64,000 nucleotides of DNA from Thalassospiraceae bacterium LMO-SO8 (GCA_031655335.1 CP134226.1:3282001-3346000); one strand, 5' to 3'. Shown: positions 43,927-54,653, counted from the first letter of the stretch. Notes: generated by a model from the letters alone, not told the origin. Made by a program: numbers and translations.

Positions 43927-45111
43927 ATGGGCGTGATTAAGGAGGACGTTGTTCAGTTTCAGGCTGGCCCGCATCGGGGCCTGTTGCGGTCCGTGCCGAT
44001 GGTTGCCGTCATGGCGGTCCTCTTGACCGGCTGTTCGTCGGTGCCCGACGCCGTCAACCCGGCCGAATGGTACAAAAGCACGGTCGATCTGTTCTCCGGC
44101 GACAAGGCTGCCGGTGACCCCGAGGAAGAGGCGCGCCGTCAGCGCGAGCAGCAGGTTGCGGAAGCCGCCGGCCAGGAACAGTCATCCAAGGAATTCCCCA
44201 AGGTGTCCGATGTGACCAAGCAGCAAGAGAGCCGTAATCTAGGCCTTGCCGCCGATCCGGACCGCCCGCGCTATGCGCCCGCCATCACCCGTCAGGACCA
44301 GAGCGCCGCCGCCGATCCGGTGCGCCCGGCAACCGCCCCCACGGCGCCGCCCGCCCCGACGCCGATGGCCGAAAAGCCGGCATCCAAGACCATGGCCGAG
44401 GGGCCCAAGCTGACCCAACCCAAGGAAACCCTGACCCCGCCCGCCGGCGAGGAGCAACTGGCGACCACGGTCCCGGGCGTGCCGCAGTTCACGATCCCGA
44501 CCCAGGCTGAACAGGAAGCCGAATTCTCCGGGTTCCAGAACCGCATGCAGAAACGGTTGGCCGAAATTCTCGCCGCCGCCGGGGAAGAACCCAAGTTCGT
44601 GCGCCCGACCGGCATGCCGTCCGGCGTGGGTGTCGGCGAAACGATGGTGATTTCCGGTGACGGCGTCATCGAGCCGGGAATGACCGAGCTTCCGGCCACC
44701 GTCATGGAAGGGGCCGCCGTGGCGGGCACGCCCCAGTCGCAGCCGCTGCCGCCGGGGGCGACCCGGGTCGCGACCATCGTGTTCCCCAACGGCTCGTCCA
44801 AGCTGTCGGTGCGCGACCGCCAGATTCTGGCCCAGGTCGTGGCCTTGCAGAAGGAACGGGGAGGCACCCTGCATGTGGTCGGCCACTCGTCCTCGCGGAC
44901 GCGCAACCTGAGCCCGGAAAAGCACCGTCTGGTGAACTACAAGATGTCCGCCGAGCGGGCCAAGATGGTCGCCAAGGAACTGATCCGGCGTGGCGCGAAT
45001 CGGCGCACGGTGGCGACCGCGGCGCTGTCCGACACGCAGCCGCTGTATCAGGAAATCATGCCGAACGGCGAAGCCGGGAACCGGCGCGCGGAAATCTTTT
45101 TGACGCGCTGA
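43927..45111 (+). CDS. OmpA-family lipoprotein with long Pro/Ala linker
   Basis: 394 residues from the ATG at 43927 (a TTG at 43918 is also possible; the AAGGGAAGGGAG site suits either). A lipobox LTGC with C36 follows a hydrophobic stretch. A low-complexity Pro/Ala/Glu linker (60-280) leads to a C-terminal OmpA-like domain (about 285-394: IVFPNGSSKLSVRDRQILAQ, HVVGHSSSRT, MSAERAKMVAKELI, NRRAEIFLTR) that binds peptidoglycan. It probably tethers an envelope complex to the wall. Codon use fits the rest of the window. Not the Pal of a tol cluster, since no tol genes are near. Confidence 0.86.
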   Translation: MGVIKEDVVQFQAGPHRGLLRSVPMVAVMAVLLTGCSSVPDAVNPAEWYKSTVDLFSGDKAAGDPEEEARRQREQQVAEAAGQEQSSKEFPKVSDVTKQQESRNLGLAADPDRPRYAPAITRQDQSAAADPVRPATAPTAPPAPTPMAEKPASKTMAEGPKLTQPKETLTPPAGEEQLATTVPGVPQFTIPTQAEQEAEFSGFQNRMQKRLAEILAAAGEEPKFVRPTGMPSGVGVGETMVISGDGVIEPGMTELPATVMEGAAVAGTPQSQPLPPGATRVATIVFPNGSSKLSVRDRQILAQVVALQKERGGTLHVVGHSSSRTRNLSPEKHRLVNYKMSAERAKMVAKELIRRGANRRTVATAALSDTQPLYQEIMPNGEAGNRRAEIFLTR

Positions 45112-45228
45112 GGCTTTTCCCGCTAAAGGATTGCCGCCGGCCGGAGCCGGAACGCGCCCGCAGAGCGCGCGTTCTGGGCCCGCTTGGCTGTTGTATCCGC
45201 CCCCGCTCTGGCACATGATGAAGCCGCG

Positions 45229-46454
45229 ATGAAACAGGAATTCCACCGTATCCGCCGTCTCCCGCCCTATGTGTTCGCGGAAGTGAACGCCATGAAGGCG
45301 CGCGCCCGCGCCAACGGCGAGGACATCATTGATTTCGGCATGGGCAACCCGGACCTGCCGACACCGCAGCACATCGTCGATAAGATGGTCGAGGCGGCGC
45401 AGGATCCGAAGACCCACCGGTATTCCAATTCGCGCGGCATTCCCGGCTTGCGCAAGGCGCTGTCGGCCTATTACGAGCGCCGATTCAATGTTTCCGTGGA
45501 CCCGGAACACGAAGCCATCGTGACCCTAGGGTCCAAGGAAGGCCTCGCCAACCTGTCGGCGGCCATCACCAGCCCCGGCGACGTGATCCTGGTGCCGAAC
45601 CCGAGCTACCCGATCCATCAGTTCGGCTTCATCATCAACGGCGCCGCCGTGCGCAACATTCCGGTCAAGGCCGACGAGGACTTCTTCCGCGCCCTGGAGC
45701 GCGCCGTGCAGCACAGCGTGCCCAAGCCGACGGCGATCGTCCTCAACTATCCGAACAACCCGACGGCGGAGCTCTGCACCCTGGCGTTCTACGAACAAGT
45801 GGTCGATTTCTGCCGCTTCCACGAAATCTACATCCTGTCGGATCTGGCCTATTCGGAAGTTTATTTCGACAACAATCCGCCGCCGTCAATTTTGCAGATT
45901 CAAAAGGCCTGGGACGTCGCCGTCGAATTCACGTCGATGAGCAAGACCTATTCCATGCCCGGGTGGCGTATCGGCTTCGCGGCCGGCAACCGGGAACTGA
46001 TTTCCGCTTTGGCGCGGGTAAAGTCCTATCTGGATTACGGCGCCTTCACGCCGATCCAGGTGGCCGCCGCCGCCGCGCTGAACGGGCCGCAGGACTGCGT
46101 CGACGAGATGCGCGCGGTCTACAAGGAACGCCGCGACGTGCTGATTTCCGGCCTGGCGTCCGCCGGCTGGGACGTGCCGGCGCCGCCGGCGACGATGTTC
46201 GCTTGGGCACCGATCCCCGAGGACATGGCCCATCTCGGTTCTCTCGAGTTTTCCAAGCTTCTGCTGTCCGAGGCCCAGGTCGCGGTCGCGCCCGGTGTCG
46301 GCTTCGGCGAACACGGTGACGGCTTCGTGCGCATCGCCGTGGTGGAAAACGTGCATCGGACGCGGCAGGCCCTGCGCGCCATCAAGTCCTTCCTGCAACG
46401 TTACCGCGCCGGTAATCTGGATAACTTGGACGCCGGCAGGCGGGCCCTCGGCGG

Positions 46455-46458
<4 letters not shown>
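45229..46458 (+). CDS. PLP aminotransferase, alanine/LL-diaminopimelate aminotransferase-like (AlaC type)
   Basis: 409 residues. MGNPDLPTP (residues 38-46), YSNSRGIPGLRKA, NPSYPIHQFG, NYPNNPTAE, the PLP lysine K239 in SMSKTYSMPGWRIGF and the distal FVRIAVVEN form the fold I pattern shared by AlaC and DapL relatives. Just upstream of homoserine dehydrogenase it is probably an aspartate-family or alanine aminotransferase. An ATG at 45184 would extend the N-terminus by 15 codons unlike the family. The stop overlaps the next start by 4 bases (ATGA). Confidence 0.88.
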
Positions 46459-47747
<1,289 letters not shown>

Positions 47748-47777
47748 TCCGAATAAAAGAGTGATGAGGATCCGTCC

Positions 47778-48755
47778 GTGACCGATGCCGTGACCGACCG
47801 CAATCTGGCCCTTGAGGCCGTCCGTGTGACCGAGGCCGCCGCCGTGGCGGCCATGGCCCATCTGGGCGGCGGCGACGAGCGCGCCGCCGACGAGGCCGCC
47901 GTGAAGGCCATGATGGACAGTCTGGACACCCTGATGGTGGACGGCACCGTGCGCATGGGCGAGGGCGAGGAAGGCGAGGTCGAGGATCTGTATACGGGCC
48001 AGAAGCTTGGCACCGGCGGTGCGCCCAAGGCCGACGTCGCCGTGCTGGCGCTCGAGGGCAAGTCGATCATCGCGCGCGGCGGTTACAACGCGCTGTCGGT
48101 CATCGCCCTGGCCCAGGACGGGGGTTTTCTCTCCGTGCCTAATCTCTACATGGAAAAGATCGCCGTCGGCCCGGGCCTGCCCAAGAACATTGTCGATCTG
48201 GACGCCGACCCGGCGGACAACCTGACGGCTCTCGCCAAGGCCAAGAAGGTCAAGGTGTCGGATTTGGTGGTCTGCATGCTCGACCGGCCGCGCCATGCGC
48301 AGATCGTCGCCAAGGTGCGGGAGGCGGGGGCCCGTATTCGCCTGATTCTCGACGGTGACGTGTCCGGCGTGGTCGCTACGGCCCTGCCGGGATCGGGCGT
48401 CGATATCTTCCTGGGCAGCGGGCGGGCGACCCAGGGCGTGCTGGCCGCCGCCGCGTTGCGCGGCCTGGGCGGGCAAATGCAAAGCCGCCTGATCGTGCGC
48501 AACGACGACGAGACGGCGCGCCTGCGCAAGGCCGGGGTCGATGACCCGGCCCGCAAGTACGACATGACCGACATGGCGTCCGGTAACGTCACCTTCGCCG
48601 CCACCGGCGTGACCACGGGGCCCATGCTGTCCGGCGTTCAGTTTCCCGGTCGCGGCATGGCGACCACCCATTCGCTCGTCGTGCGCTCCAAGACGCTGAC
48701 GCTGCGCTACATCGAAGGACACCATCATGTGTCCAAGCTCTCTCGCAGGTCCTGA
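47778..48755 (+). CDS. glpX: Class II fructose-1,6-bisphosphatase
   Basis: 325 residues beginning with GTG at 47778 behind a GAGGATCC site. GGGDERAADEAAV, GEGEEGEVEDLYTGQKLG and DGDVSGVVATALPGSGVD (split) are GlpX blocks with lithium-sensitive-phosphatase metal ligands. It hydrolyses fructose-1,6-bisphosphate in gluconeogenesis; some homologues also act on sedoheptulose-1,7-bisphosphate. A class I Fbp gene lies 2.7 kb downstream. The 3' end overlaps recJ by 29 bases. Confidence 0.96.
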   Translation: MTDAVTDRNLALEAVRVTEAAAVAAMAHLGGGDERAADEAAVKAMMDSLDTLMVDGTVRMGEGEEGEVEDLYTGQKLGTGGAPKADVAVLALEGKSIIARGGYNALSVIALAQDGGFLSVPNLYMEKIAVGPGLPKNIVDLDADPADNLTALAKAKKVKVSDLVVCMLDRPRHAQIVAKVREAGARIRLILDGDVSGVVATALPGSGVDIFLGSGRATQGVLAAAALRGLGGQMQSRLIVRNDDETARLRKAGVDDPARKYDMTDMASGNVTFAATGVTTGPMLSGVQFPGRGMATTHSLVVRSKTLTLRYIEGHHHVSKLSRRS

Positions 48756-50586
48756 CATCGGGACAGCGGATCATCCGCGGCATGGCAGGGCCGAAACGGC
48801 CCGGGTTCTCGGCGTCGCGCGCTCACTGACCGGGCGTCAGTGGCTGGAACGGCCTGTCGACCCGCGCACCGTGCAGACCTTCGTTCAACGGTGGGAGCTT
48901 TCCGAGCTGACGGCCCGCGTGCTGGCCGGGCGCGGCGTCAATGTGGAGGACGTGCCGAGTTTCCTGGCGCCGACCTTGCGCGACCTCTTGCCCGACCCGG
49001 ATCGTTTTCTCGACATGGGGCAGGGGGCCGAACGCCTGGCCGGGGCCATCATGCAGAACGAATGCATCGGCATCTTCGGCGACTACGACGTGGACGGGGC
49101 GACCTCGTCGGCGCTGCTGAGCCGCTTCGTGCGCGCCGCCGGCGGACGCACGGCGGTCCATATCCCCGACCGCATCAAGGAAGGCTACGGCCCCAATACG
49201 GCGGCCATCCTGGGGCTGAAGGACAACCACGGGGCGTCCGTGGTGGTCACGGTGGATTGCGGCACGCTGGCGTTCGAGCCCCTGGCCGCCGCCCGTGACG
49301 CCGGCATCGACGTGGTCGTGGTCGACCACCACACGGCCGAGGCCGACCTGCCCAAGGCCGAGGCGGTGATCAATCCCAACCGTCTGGACGAAGCGGCCGG
49401 ATACGGCCAACTGGCCGCCGTGGGCGTGACGTTCCTTCTGATCGTGGCCATCAACCGGGTGCTGCGCGGGGCGGGCTGGTACACGTCGCGGCCCGAACCT
49501 GACCTGATGCAATGGCTCGACATGGTCGCCCTGGGCACGGTCTGCGACGTGGTGCCTTTGACGGGAATTAACCGTGCTTTGGTTACTCAAGGCATGAAGA
49601 TCATGGCGGGGCGGCGGAATTTAGGGCTTCGCGCCCTGGCCGACGTGGCCGGGGTGGACGAGGCGCCGACGGCCTATCACCTGGGCTTCGTCATGGGCCC
49701 CCGGGTCAACGCCGGCGGGCGGGTCGGCGAATCGGACCTGGGATACCGGCTGATGACCACGGAACACGAGGACGAGGCCTGGCATCTGGCGCGCAAGCTG
49801 GATGCCTTCAACCGCGACCGCCAGACCATCGAGGGGGTGGTGCTGCAAGGTGCGATGGCGCAGCTTGAGGACGCCGGCGGCGGCAGCGCCAACGCCATGG
49901 GGGCCGTGGCCTTGGCCCACGGCGACGGCTGGCACCCGGGGGTCATCGGCATCGTCGCGAGCCGCCTGAAGGAACGCTACAACCGGCCGGCCTGCGTTGT
50001 TGCCTTTAACGGCGACGGCGATCTCGGTGTCGGCTCCGGCCGGTCGGTCAAGGGCGTGGATCTGGGCGCCGCCATCATCGCCGCGCGCCAGGCGGGCCTG
50101 ATCGTGAAGGGCGGCGGCCATGCCATGGCGGCGGGGTTCACCGTGGCGCGCGACCGCCTGGCGGCGTTCCGCGCCTTTCTCGATGACCGGGTGGCCGCTC
50201 ATGTGGCCGAAGGCGGCATTCTGCCGACGCTCTATCTTGACGGCGGTCTTCGCCCCGACGGGGCGACCGAGGCCCTGGTCGATGAAATCGCCCTGCTGGG
50301 CCCCTTCGGGGCCGGCAATCCCGAGCCGCGCTTCGTCATGCCGCACGTGCGCCTGACCTATGCCGACCGGGTCGGGGAGAATCACGTGAAGTGTTCTGTC
50401 GCGAAGGACAGCCGGGGGGCGCTTGAAGGCATCGCTTTCCGGGCCCTCGATTCCGATCTCGGGCCGGCTTTGTTGAACCATGACGGACGCCTGATGCACT
50501 TGGCGGGACGCCTGCGTTTCAACAACTGGAACGGCCGAACCACGGTGCAATTCCAGATCGAGGACGCCCAGCCGGCGGGCGGATGA
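48727..50586 (+). CDS. recJ: Single-stranded-DNA-specific 5'-3' exonuclease
   Basis: 619 residues. DHH motifs are DYDVDG (D119, D121, D123), DHHTAEADL (about 201) and the DHHA1 motif GGGHAMAAG (about 462), with an OB-like C-terminal domain ending NNWNGRTTVQF. RecJ degrades ssDNA with a free 5' end in recombination and mismatch repair. The ATG at 48727 lies inside glpX; ATGs near 48784 and 48999 are later options, but the block VARSLTGRQWLERP begins after the first. Next after recJ is a tRNA gene. Confidence 0.95.
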   Translation: MCPSSLAGPDIGTADHPRHGRAETARVLGVARSLTGRQWLERPVDPRTVQTFVQRWELSELTARVLAGRGVNVEDVPSFLAPTLRDLLPDPDRFLDMGQGAERLAGAIMQNECIGIFGDYDVDGATSSALLSRFVRAAGGRTAVHIPDRIKEGYGPNTAAILGLKDNHGASVVVTVDCGTLAFEPLAAARDAGIDVVVVDHHTAEADLPKAEAVINPNRLDEAAGYGQLAAVGVTFLLIVAINRVLRGAGWYTSRPEPDLMQWLDMVALGTVCDVVPLTGINRALVTQGMKIMAGRRNLGLRALADVAGVDEAPTAYHLGFVMGPRVNAGGRVGESDLGYRLMTTEHEDEAWHLARKLDAFNRDRQTIEGVVLQGAMAQLEDAGGGSANAMGAVALAHGDGWHPGVIGIVASRLKERYNRPACVVAFNGDGDLGVGSGRSVKGVDLGAAIIAARQAGLIVKGGGHAMAAGFTVARDRLAAFRAFLDDRVAAHVAEGGILPTLYLDGGLRPDGATEALVDEIALLGPFGAGNPEPRFVMPHVRLTYADRVGENHVKCSVAKDSRGALEGIAFRALDSDLGPALLNHDGRLMHLAGRLRFNNWNGRTTVQFQIEDAQPAGG

Positions 50587-50662
50587 CGATTATTGAAAAA
50601 GTCCCCTTGATTTTGCGTCTTGGGCCGTATACCAAGTGCGCCTTCGGGCCATGGGCCACAGC

Positions 50663-50740
50663 GTCCCCATCGTCTAGCCCGGCCTAGGACACCTCCCTTT
50701 CACGGAGGAGACAGGGGTTCGAATCCCCTTGGGGACGCCA
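50663..50740 (+). tRNA. tRNA-Glu (anticodon UUC), CCA encoded
   Basis: A cloverleaf folds: acceptor GTCCCCA/TGGGGAC with discriminator G and encoded CCA; D-arm with CTAG-type pairing and a loop a little longer than usual; anticodon stem CCTCC/GGAGG around CTTTCAC (anticodon TTC at positions 50698-50700); T-arm AGGGG/CCCCT around TTCGAAT. It starts 77 bases after the recJ stop. No integrase or attachment duplicate is visible nearby. Confidence 0.95.
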
Positions 50741-50852
50741 ATTTTCTATCGATAAATCCGCACGTAATTCATTGCACCGGACCCGGTTTCCGGTTGCAAT
50801 GACGTGTGGGAAGAGGCACCGCCCGTTTTGGCGGTGATTGGGAGTTGGTTTT

Positions 50853-51374
50853 GTGAGCGACGCGTTCAGCGCCGAGGAACGCCCCGTCGATCCGTCGACG
50901 TTTACCGGTGACTTTGCCTGGCTTCACGGCTATTGGGCGGCGCGCGCGGGGGCGAACGGCATGCCTGCCTGGGCCGATATCCGGCTCGTCGAGTTTCCCG
51001 CCACGATTTTACCCTGGTTGGTTGTCATGGACGTGGTCGCGGACCACCGCAGCTTCGTGTTCCGCTATTGGGGGACGGAGCGCACCAGCCTGCAGGGAGC
51101 CGACATGACAGGAAAGTCGGTGAAGGAATTGAAAATTCCGGGCCTTGCCGACGCCATGCTGCACCAGAACGAACGCGCCGTGGCGGCGCGGGGGGCCATT
51201 CTCTACCTCAACCGATTCACCACCCTCTCGGGCCGGACCGTGCAGTACGAAGCGCTTCGCCTGCCGGTCACGGACGGCGGGGAGTGCGTGGGAAAGGTGC
51301 TGGCCCTCAGCCGTTATGTCGAGGATCAGGAGGCCGCCTTTCTGGATGAGGACGAGGGGCCTCAGCCCGTTTGA
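50853..51374 (+). CDS. PAS_5-family PAS domain protein
   Basis: 173 residues from GTG at 50853 with GGAG 8 bases upstream (a TTG at 50838 is possible but lacks one). The single PAS-like domain spans nearly the whole length: IRLVEFPATILPWLVVMDVV (split), FVFRYWGTERTSLQGADMTGKSV and the later PVTDGGECVGKVLALSRY. This form is common in alphaproteobacteria, often as a lone protein. The ligand and partner are unknown. Confidence 0.85.
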   Translation: MSDAFSAEERPVDPSTFTGDFAWLHGYWAARAGANGMPAWADIRLVEFPATILPWLVVMDVVADHRSFVFRYWGTERTSLQGADMTGKSVKELKIPGLADAMLHQNERAVAARGAILYLNRFTTLSGRTVQYEALRLPVTDGGECVGKVLALSRYVEDQEAAFLDEDEGPQPV

Positions 51375-51480
51375 CCGGCCTGGCCCGGCGGGGCAAAATC
51401 CCTGGTATCGGCGGCGGGGGTCTGGCATACGTTCTTAGCCGGCCGGCTTCCCGATAATGAAATCAACCAAGAGGGACACA

Positions 51481-52536
51481 ATGGGTAGCGAAAGACTGAC
51501 ACTCGCCCATTTCCTTTACGAAGACGTCCGTAACGAACCGCAGGCGACGGGCGAGCTTGCCTCGCTGATCAACGACATCGCGGCCGCGTGCAAGGCCGTG
51601 GCCAGTCTGGTCAATCACGGCGATCTCGCGGGTAACCTGGGCGGGGCCGTCGGTCAGAACATTCAGGACGAGACCCAGAAGGAATTGGACGTCCTGGCCA
51701 ACGACACCTTCCTGGCCTGGACCCGCCGTGGCGGGCAGCTGACGGCGCTGGCGTCCGAGGAAATGGAAGACCCCTACATCATCCCCATGGACGAGCCGCG
51801 CGGCAAATACCTCCTGGTATTCGATCCGCTGGACGGATCGTCCAACATCGAAATCAACGGCCCGGTGGGCACGATCTTCTCCATCCTGCGCTCGCCCGAC
51901 CCGACGCGCCTGGCGACCAAGGAAGATTTCCTACAACCCGGGCGCAACCAGATCGCCGCCGGCTACGTCCTGTATTCCGCGTCCACGACCATGCTGCTGA
52001 CGCTTGAGGGCAAAGGTGTCACCAAGTTCACCCTGGATCCCAACGTCGGCGAATTCGTGCTGGTCGAACGCGACATCCAGGTGCCGGCCCAGGCCAAGGA
52101 GTTCGCCATCAACGCGTCGAACCAGCGGTTCTGGGACGCGCCGGTCGCCCGCTATGTCGGCGAATGCCTGGCGGGCAAGACCGGCCCCCGCGGCCGCGAC
52201 TTCAACATGCGTTGGGTCGCCGCCATGGTCGCCGACGTGCACCGCGCGATTTCGCGCGGCGGGGTGTTCATGTATCCGGTCGACGCGAAATGCCGGGAAA
52301 AGGGCGGCCGCCTGCGCCTGCTCTACGAAGCCTCGCCCATGGCCATGATCATCGAACATGCCGGCGGACGGGCGACAACGGGCCTGTGTCCGATTCTCGA
52401 CGTCCAGCCGACGGATATCCACCAGCGCGTTCCGGTGATGATGGGCTCGGCCGAGGAAGTTGAAATCCTCGAGCACTATCACGCCGAGGCGGAAGCCGAC
52501 GCCGCCCCCGCCAGCCGCGCCGGCGCGGCGGAGTAG
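51481..52536 (+). CDS. fbp: Class I fructose-1,6-bisphosphatase
   Basis: 351 residues. Metal and substrate motifs are VFDPLDGSSNI, SAST, GGVFMYPVDAKCREKGGRLRLLYEASPMAMIIEHAGGRA (split), the Fbp signature. It releases phosphate from fructose-1,6-bisphosphate. I chose ATG 51481 with AAGAGGGACACA upstream instead of 51457. The protein ends in an Ala-rich tail (about 12 residues) unlike E. coli Fbp. A GlpX gene lies 2.7 kb upstream. Confidence 0.96.
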   Translation: MGSERLTLAHFLYEDVRNEPQATGELASLINDIAAACKAVASLVNHGDLAGNLGGAVGQNIQDETQKELDVLANDTFLAWTRRGGQLTALASEEMEDPYIIPMDEPRGKYLLVFDPLDGSSNIEINGPVGTIFSILRSPDPTRLATKEDFLQPGRNQIAAGYVLYSASTTMLLTLEGKGVTKFTLDPNVGEFVLVERDIQVPAQAKEFAINASNQRFWDAPVARYVGECLAGKTGPRGRDFNMRWVAAMVADVHRAISRGGVFMYPVDAKCREKGGRLRLLYEASPMAMIIEHAGGRATTGLCPILDVQPTDIHQRVPVMMGSAEEVEILEHYHAEAEADAAPASRAGAAE

Positions 52537-52557
52537 AGTCTGCCGTCCCTTCCAAAG

Positions 52558-52654
52558 CGTCATGGCCGGGCTCAGGCCCGGCCATCCACGTCCCGATCAA
52601 GTGGAAAACCGAGAGAAGGAAGGCGTGGATGCCCGTGTCAAGCACGGGCACGAC
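52558..52654. repeat. REP/BIME-like palindromic repeat element
   Basis: Two facing palindromes: ATGGCCGGGC/GCCCGGCCAT (52562-52571, 52576-52585) and TGCCCGTG/CACGGGCA (52630-52637, 52643-52650), joined by ACGTC/GCGTGGAT-type arms. Together they look like the GTCATGGCCGGGC... palindromic repeats found in many copies in alphaproteobacterial intergenic regions. It sits between convergent genes and may also stop transcription. No other copy was seen in the window. Confidence 0.75.
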
Positions 52655-52703
52655 CATATAAGGACGGTGGTTTGGGGACGTCAGGCGGCGAATGTCGCCG
52701 GGA

Positions 52704-53090
52704 TCAGAACTCGTCCTTCACCTGATTGATCAGCTGATGCAGGCCGGCCGCCGGCTTGGGCTGTTCATGCTGCCCGCCGTGGACCTGGGCGTAGTATTCC
52801 AGCATGTGGTGGAATTCCTCGGTGATATGGCCTTCGGCAATGGCATCCGGGTCCGTGTGCTGGGCGACGAAGGCCGAGAAATTGGCCGCCGCGTGGCGCA
52901 GGCCCTCGGCGATGACCTCGGGCGGCAGGCCGCTTTCCAGGCGCGTGTTGGCGACGTTGATGATCTGGTTGGCGATCTGCACGCTCAGCGTATGGTCGTC
53001 GTCGCCGTGGTCATGACCGTGGTCGTGGCCGTAATCGGGGCCGTGGACATGCCCATGGTGGTGATGATCGTGGTCGTCGTGGTCGGCCAT
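52704..53090 (-). CDS. Small acidic protein with histidine-rich N-terminus, function unknown
   Basis: 128 residues, no signal. Residues 1-33 hold 13 histidines and many aspartates (HDHHHHGH, HDHGHDHGDDDH), a likely Ni, Zn or Co store. The rest (about 34-128) is helical with QIANQIINVANTRLESG, EVIAEGLRHAAANFSAFVAQH and a terminal EFHHMLEYY. I do not recognise the C-terminal family. The ribosome site (AGGGACAAGG) is good. Convergent with fbp across the REP-like element. Candidate metallochaperone or metal buffer by composition only. Confidence 0.75.
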   Translation of the reverse strand: MADHDDHDHHHHGHVHGPDYGHDHGHDHGDDDHTLSVQIANQIINVANTRLESGLPPEVIAEGLRHAAANFSAFVAQHTDPDAIAEGHITEEFHHMLEYYAQVHGGQHEQPKPAAGLHQLINQVKDEF

Positions 53091-53271
53091 AGCCTTGTCC
53101 CTTCGTCTTTGTCGCCCTGCGGCATGTGCGGCCTGCTATAGCACATCACCGGGGGCGCTGGGACTCTGATCAGCACCGTCGCGCCGTCCTCGGTTCATAT
53201 TGCAATGTGCCGAGATAAGGCAGTACCTTCGACGCAATGAAACGCGCATCGAAATGGGCGAGGAAACAGGC

Positions 53272-54204
53272 ATGAGCGCGGACACCGGATCCTACCGGCT
53301 GATTACCCGGCCCGATTTCGACGGCGTCGTCTGCGGCGCCCTGTTCATGGAGCAGGACATGATCGACACGGTCATGTTCGCCCATCCCCGCGACATGCAG
53401 CATGGCCGGATCGAGGTTTCCCGCGAGGACATCACCACCAACCTGCCCTATGTGCCGGGCGTGCATCTGTGTTTCGACCACCACGTGTCCGAATCGGAAC
53501 GTGTCGGCCCCATGGAAAACCACATCATCGACCCCAAGGCGCCCTCGGCGGCGCGGGTGGTCTATGACCATTACGGCGGCAAGGATACCTTTCCCCTGGT
53601 CGACCCGGCGCTGATCGACGCCGTCGACAAGGCCGACGCGGCCCAGTTCACGGAAGAGGAAATCCTCGCCCCTGACGGCTACACGCTGCTCAACTTCATC
53701 CTCGACGGGCGCACGGGGCTGTCGCGCCTGCGCGACTTCGCGATTTCCGAAGAACAGCTGATGATCGACATGATGACCTATTGCCGGCATCACCCGGTCG
53801 AGGAGATCTTGCAGATTCCCGACGTGGCGGAGCGCGTGCGCACCTACATCCTGAACGAGGAATTCGCCGAATTGCAGATCAAGCGTTGCGCCGAGATCAC
53901 GGACAACGTGGTCAAGGTCGACCTGCGCGGCGAGGACATGCTCTACACGGTCAACCGCTTCCTGGTCTATGCGCTTTATCCCGACTGCGACGTCTCGGTC
54001 CATCTGACCAACCTGCCGGACCGCGGCCTGGTTGAAATCGCCGTGGGCAAGTCGATCCTCAATCGTGGCAACAAGACCAACATCGGCTCCATGCTGCTGC
54101 AATACGGCGGCGGCGGCCATGCCGCCGTGGGCACCTGCCAGGTCGAACCGGACCACGCCGACCGCGTCGCCCAGGAAATCGTCGCCACCGTGCGCGGCAA
54201 ATAA
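53272..54204 (+). CDS. DHH-family phosphoesterase/exopolyphosphatase-like protein
   Basis: 310 residues. RPDFDGVV (D15, D17), the DHH motif at 69-71 in CFDHHVSES, and a C-terminal DHHA1-type YGGGGHAAVGT match bacterial DHH phosphoesterases, related to NrnA and to exopolyphosphatases. Likely a soluble metal-dependent phosphodiesterase on short nucleotides or polyphosphate. GAGGAAAC before ATG 53272 supports this start; ATGs at 53254 and 53200 lack a site. VOC gene follows 44 bases later. Confidence 0.87.
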   Translation: MSADTGSYRLITRPDFDGVVCGALFMEQDMIDTVMFAHPRDMQHGRIEVSREDITTNLPYVPGVHLCFDHHVSESERVGPMENHIIDPKAPSAARVVYDHYGGKDTFPLVDPALIDAVDKADAAQFTEEEILAPDGYTLLNFILDGRTGLSRLRDFAISEEQLMIDMMTYCRHHPVEEILQIPDVAERVRTYILNEEFAELQIKRCAEITDNVVKVDLRGEDMLYTVNRFLVYALYPDCDVSVHLTNLPDRGLVEIAVGKSILNRGNKTNIGSMLLQYGGGGHAAVGTCQVEPDHADRVAQEIVATVRGK

Positions 54205-54248
54205 TCCAACCATTCACCGTCAAGAACCAAAAACGTTAGGGAGTTCCC

Positions 54249-54653
54249 ATGACCGCGCCGTTCCAAATCGACCGCATCGATCACTTCGTCCTCACCGTGG
54301 CCGACGTGGATAAGACCTGCGCGTTCTACGCCAGGGCGCTCGGCATGAAGCGGGAAGATTTCGAGGCGCGGCCCGGCGACGTCCGCTCGGCCCTTCTGTT
54401 CGGGCGCAACAAGATCAACCTGCACCCGTTCCCGAGCCCCTATGAGCCCAAGGGCGTGAACCCGGTGACCGGGGCGGGGGACTTCTGCCTGATTACGGAA
54501 ACCCCCATCGCCGACGTCATGGCGCATCTGGAAAGCGTCGGCGTCGAGATCGAGGTCAAACCGTCCAAGCGCACGGGTGCGATGGGTGAATTGAACTCCA
54601 TCTACTTCCGCGATCCGGACGGCAACCTGGTGGAAGTGTCCAATTACGTCTGA
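54249..54653 (+). CDS. VOC-superfamily (glyoxalase-like) protein
   Basis: 134 residues with two beta-alpha-beta-beta-beta modules: IDHFVLTVADVDKTCAFYARALGM at the start (split) and FRDPDGNLVEVSNY at the end, carrying the metal ligands H and E. VOC enzymes include glyoxalase I, dioxygenases and resistance proteins; this short form is often annotated as a glyoxalase family protein. AGGGAG precedes the ATG. The substrate is unknown. Confidence 0.88.
   Translation: MTAPFQIDRIDHFVLTVADVDKTCAFYARALGMKREDFEARPGDVRSALLFGRNKINLHPFPSPYEPKGVNPVTGAGDFCLITETPIADVMAHLESVGVEIEVKPSKRTGAMGELNSIYFRDPDGNLVEVSNYV

Noticed and set aside
45150-45174. Hairpin GAACGCGC/GCGCGTTC after the OmpA-type lipoprotein
   Set aside because: Possible weak terminator, but the tail is GC-rich and has no T-run.
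50663-50740. tRNA-Glu as an integration site
   Set aside because: No integrase, no duplicated 3' end of the tRNA and normal genes on both sides.
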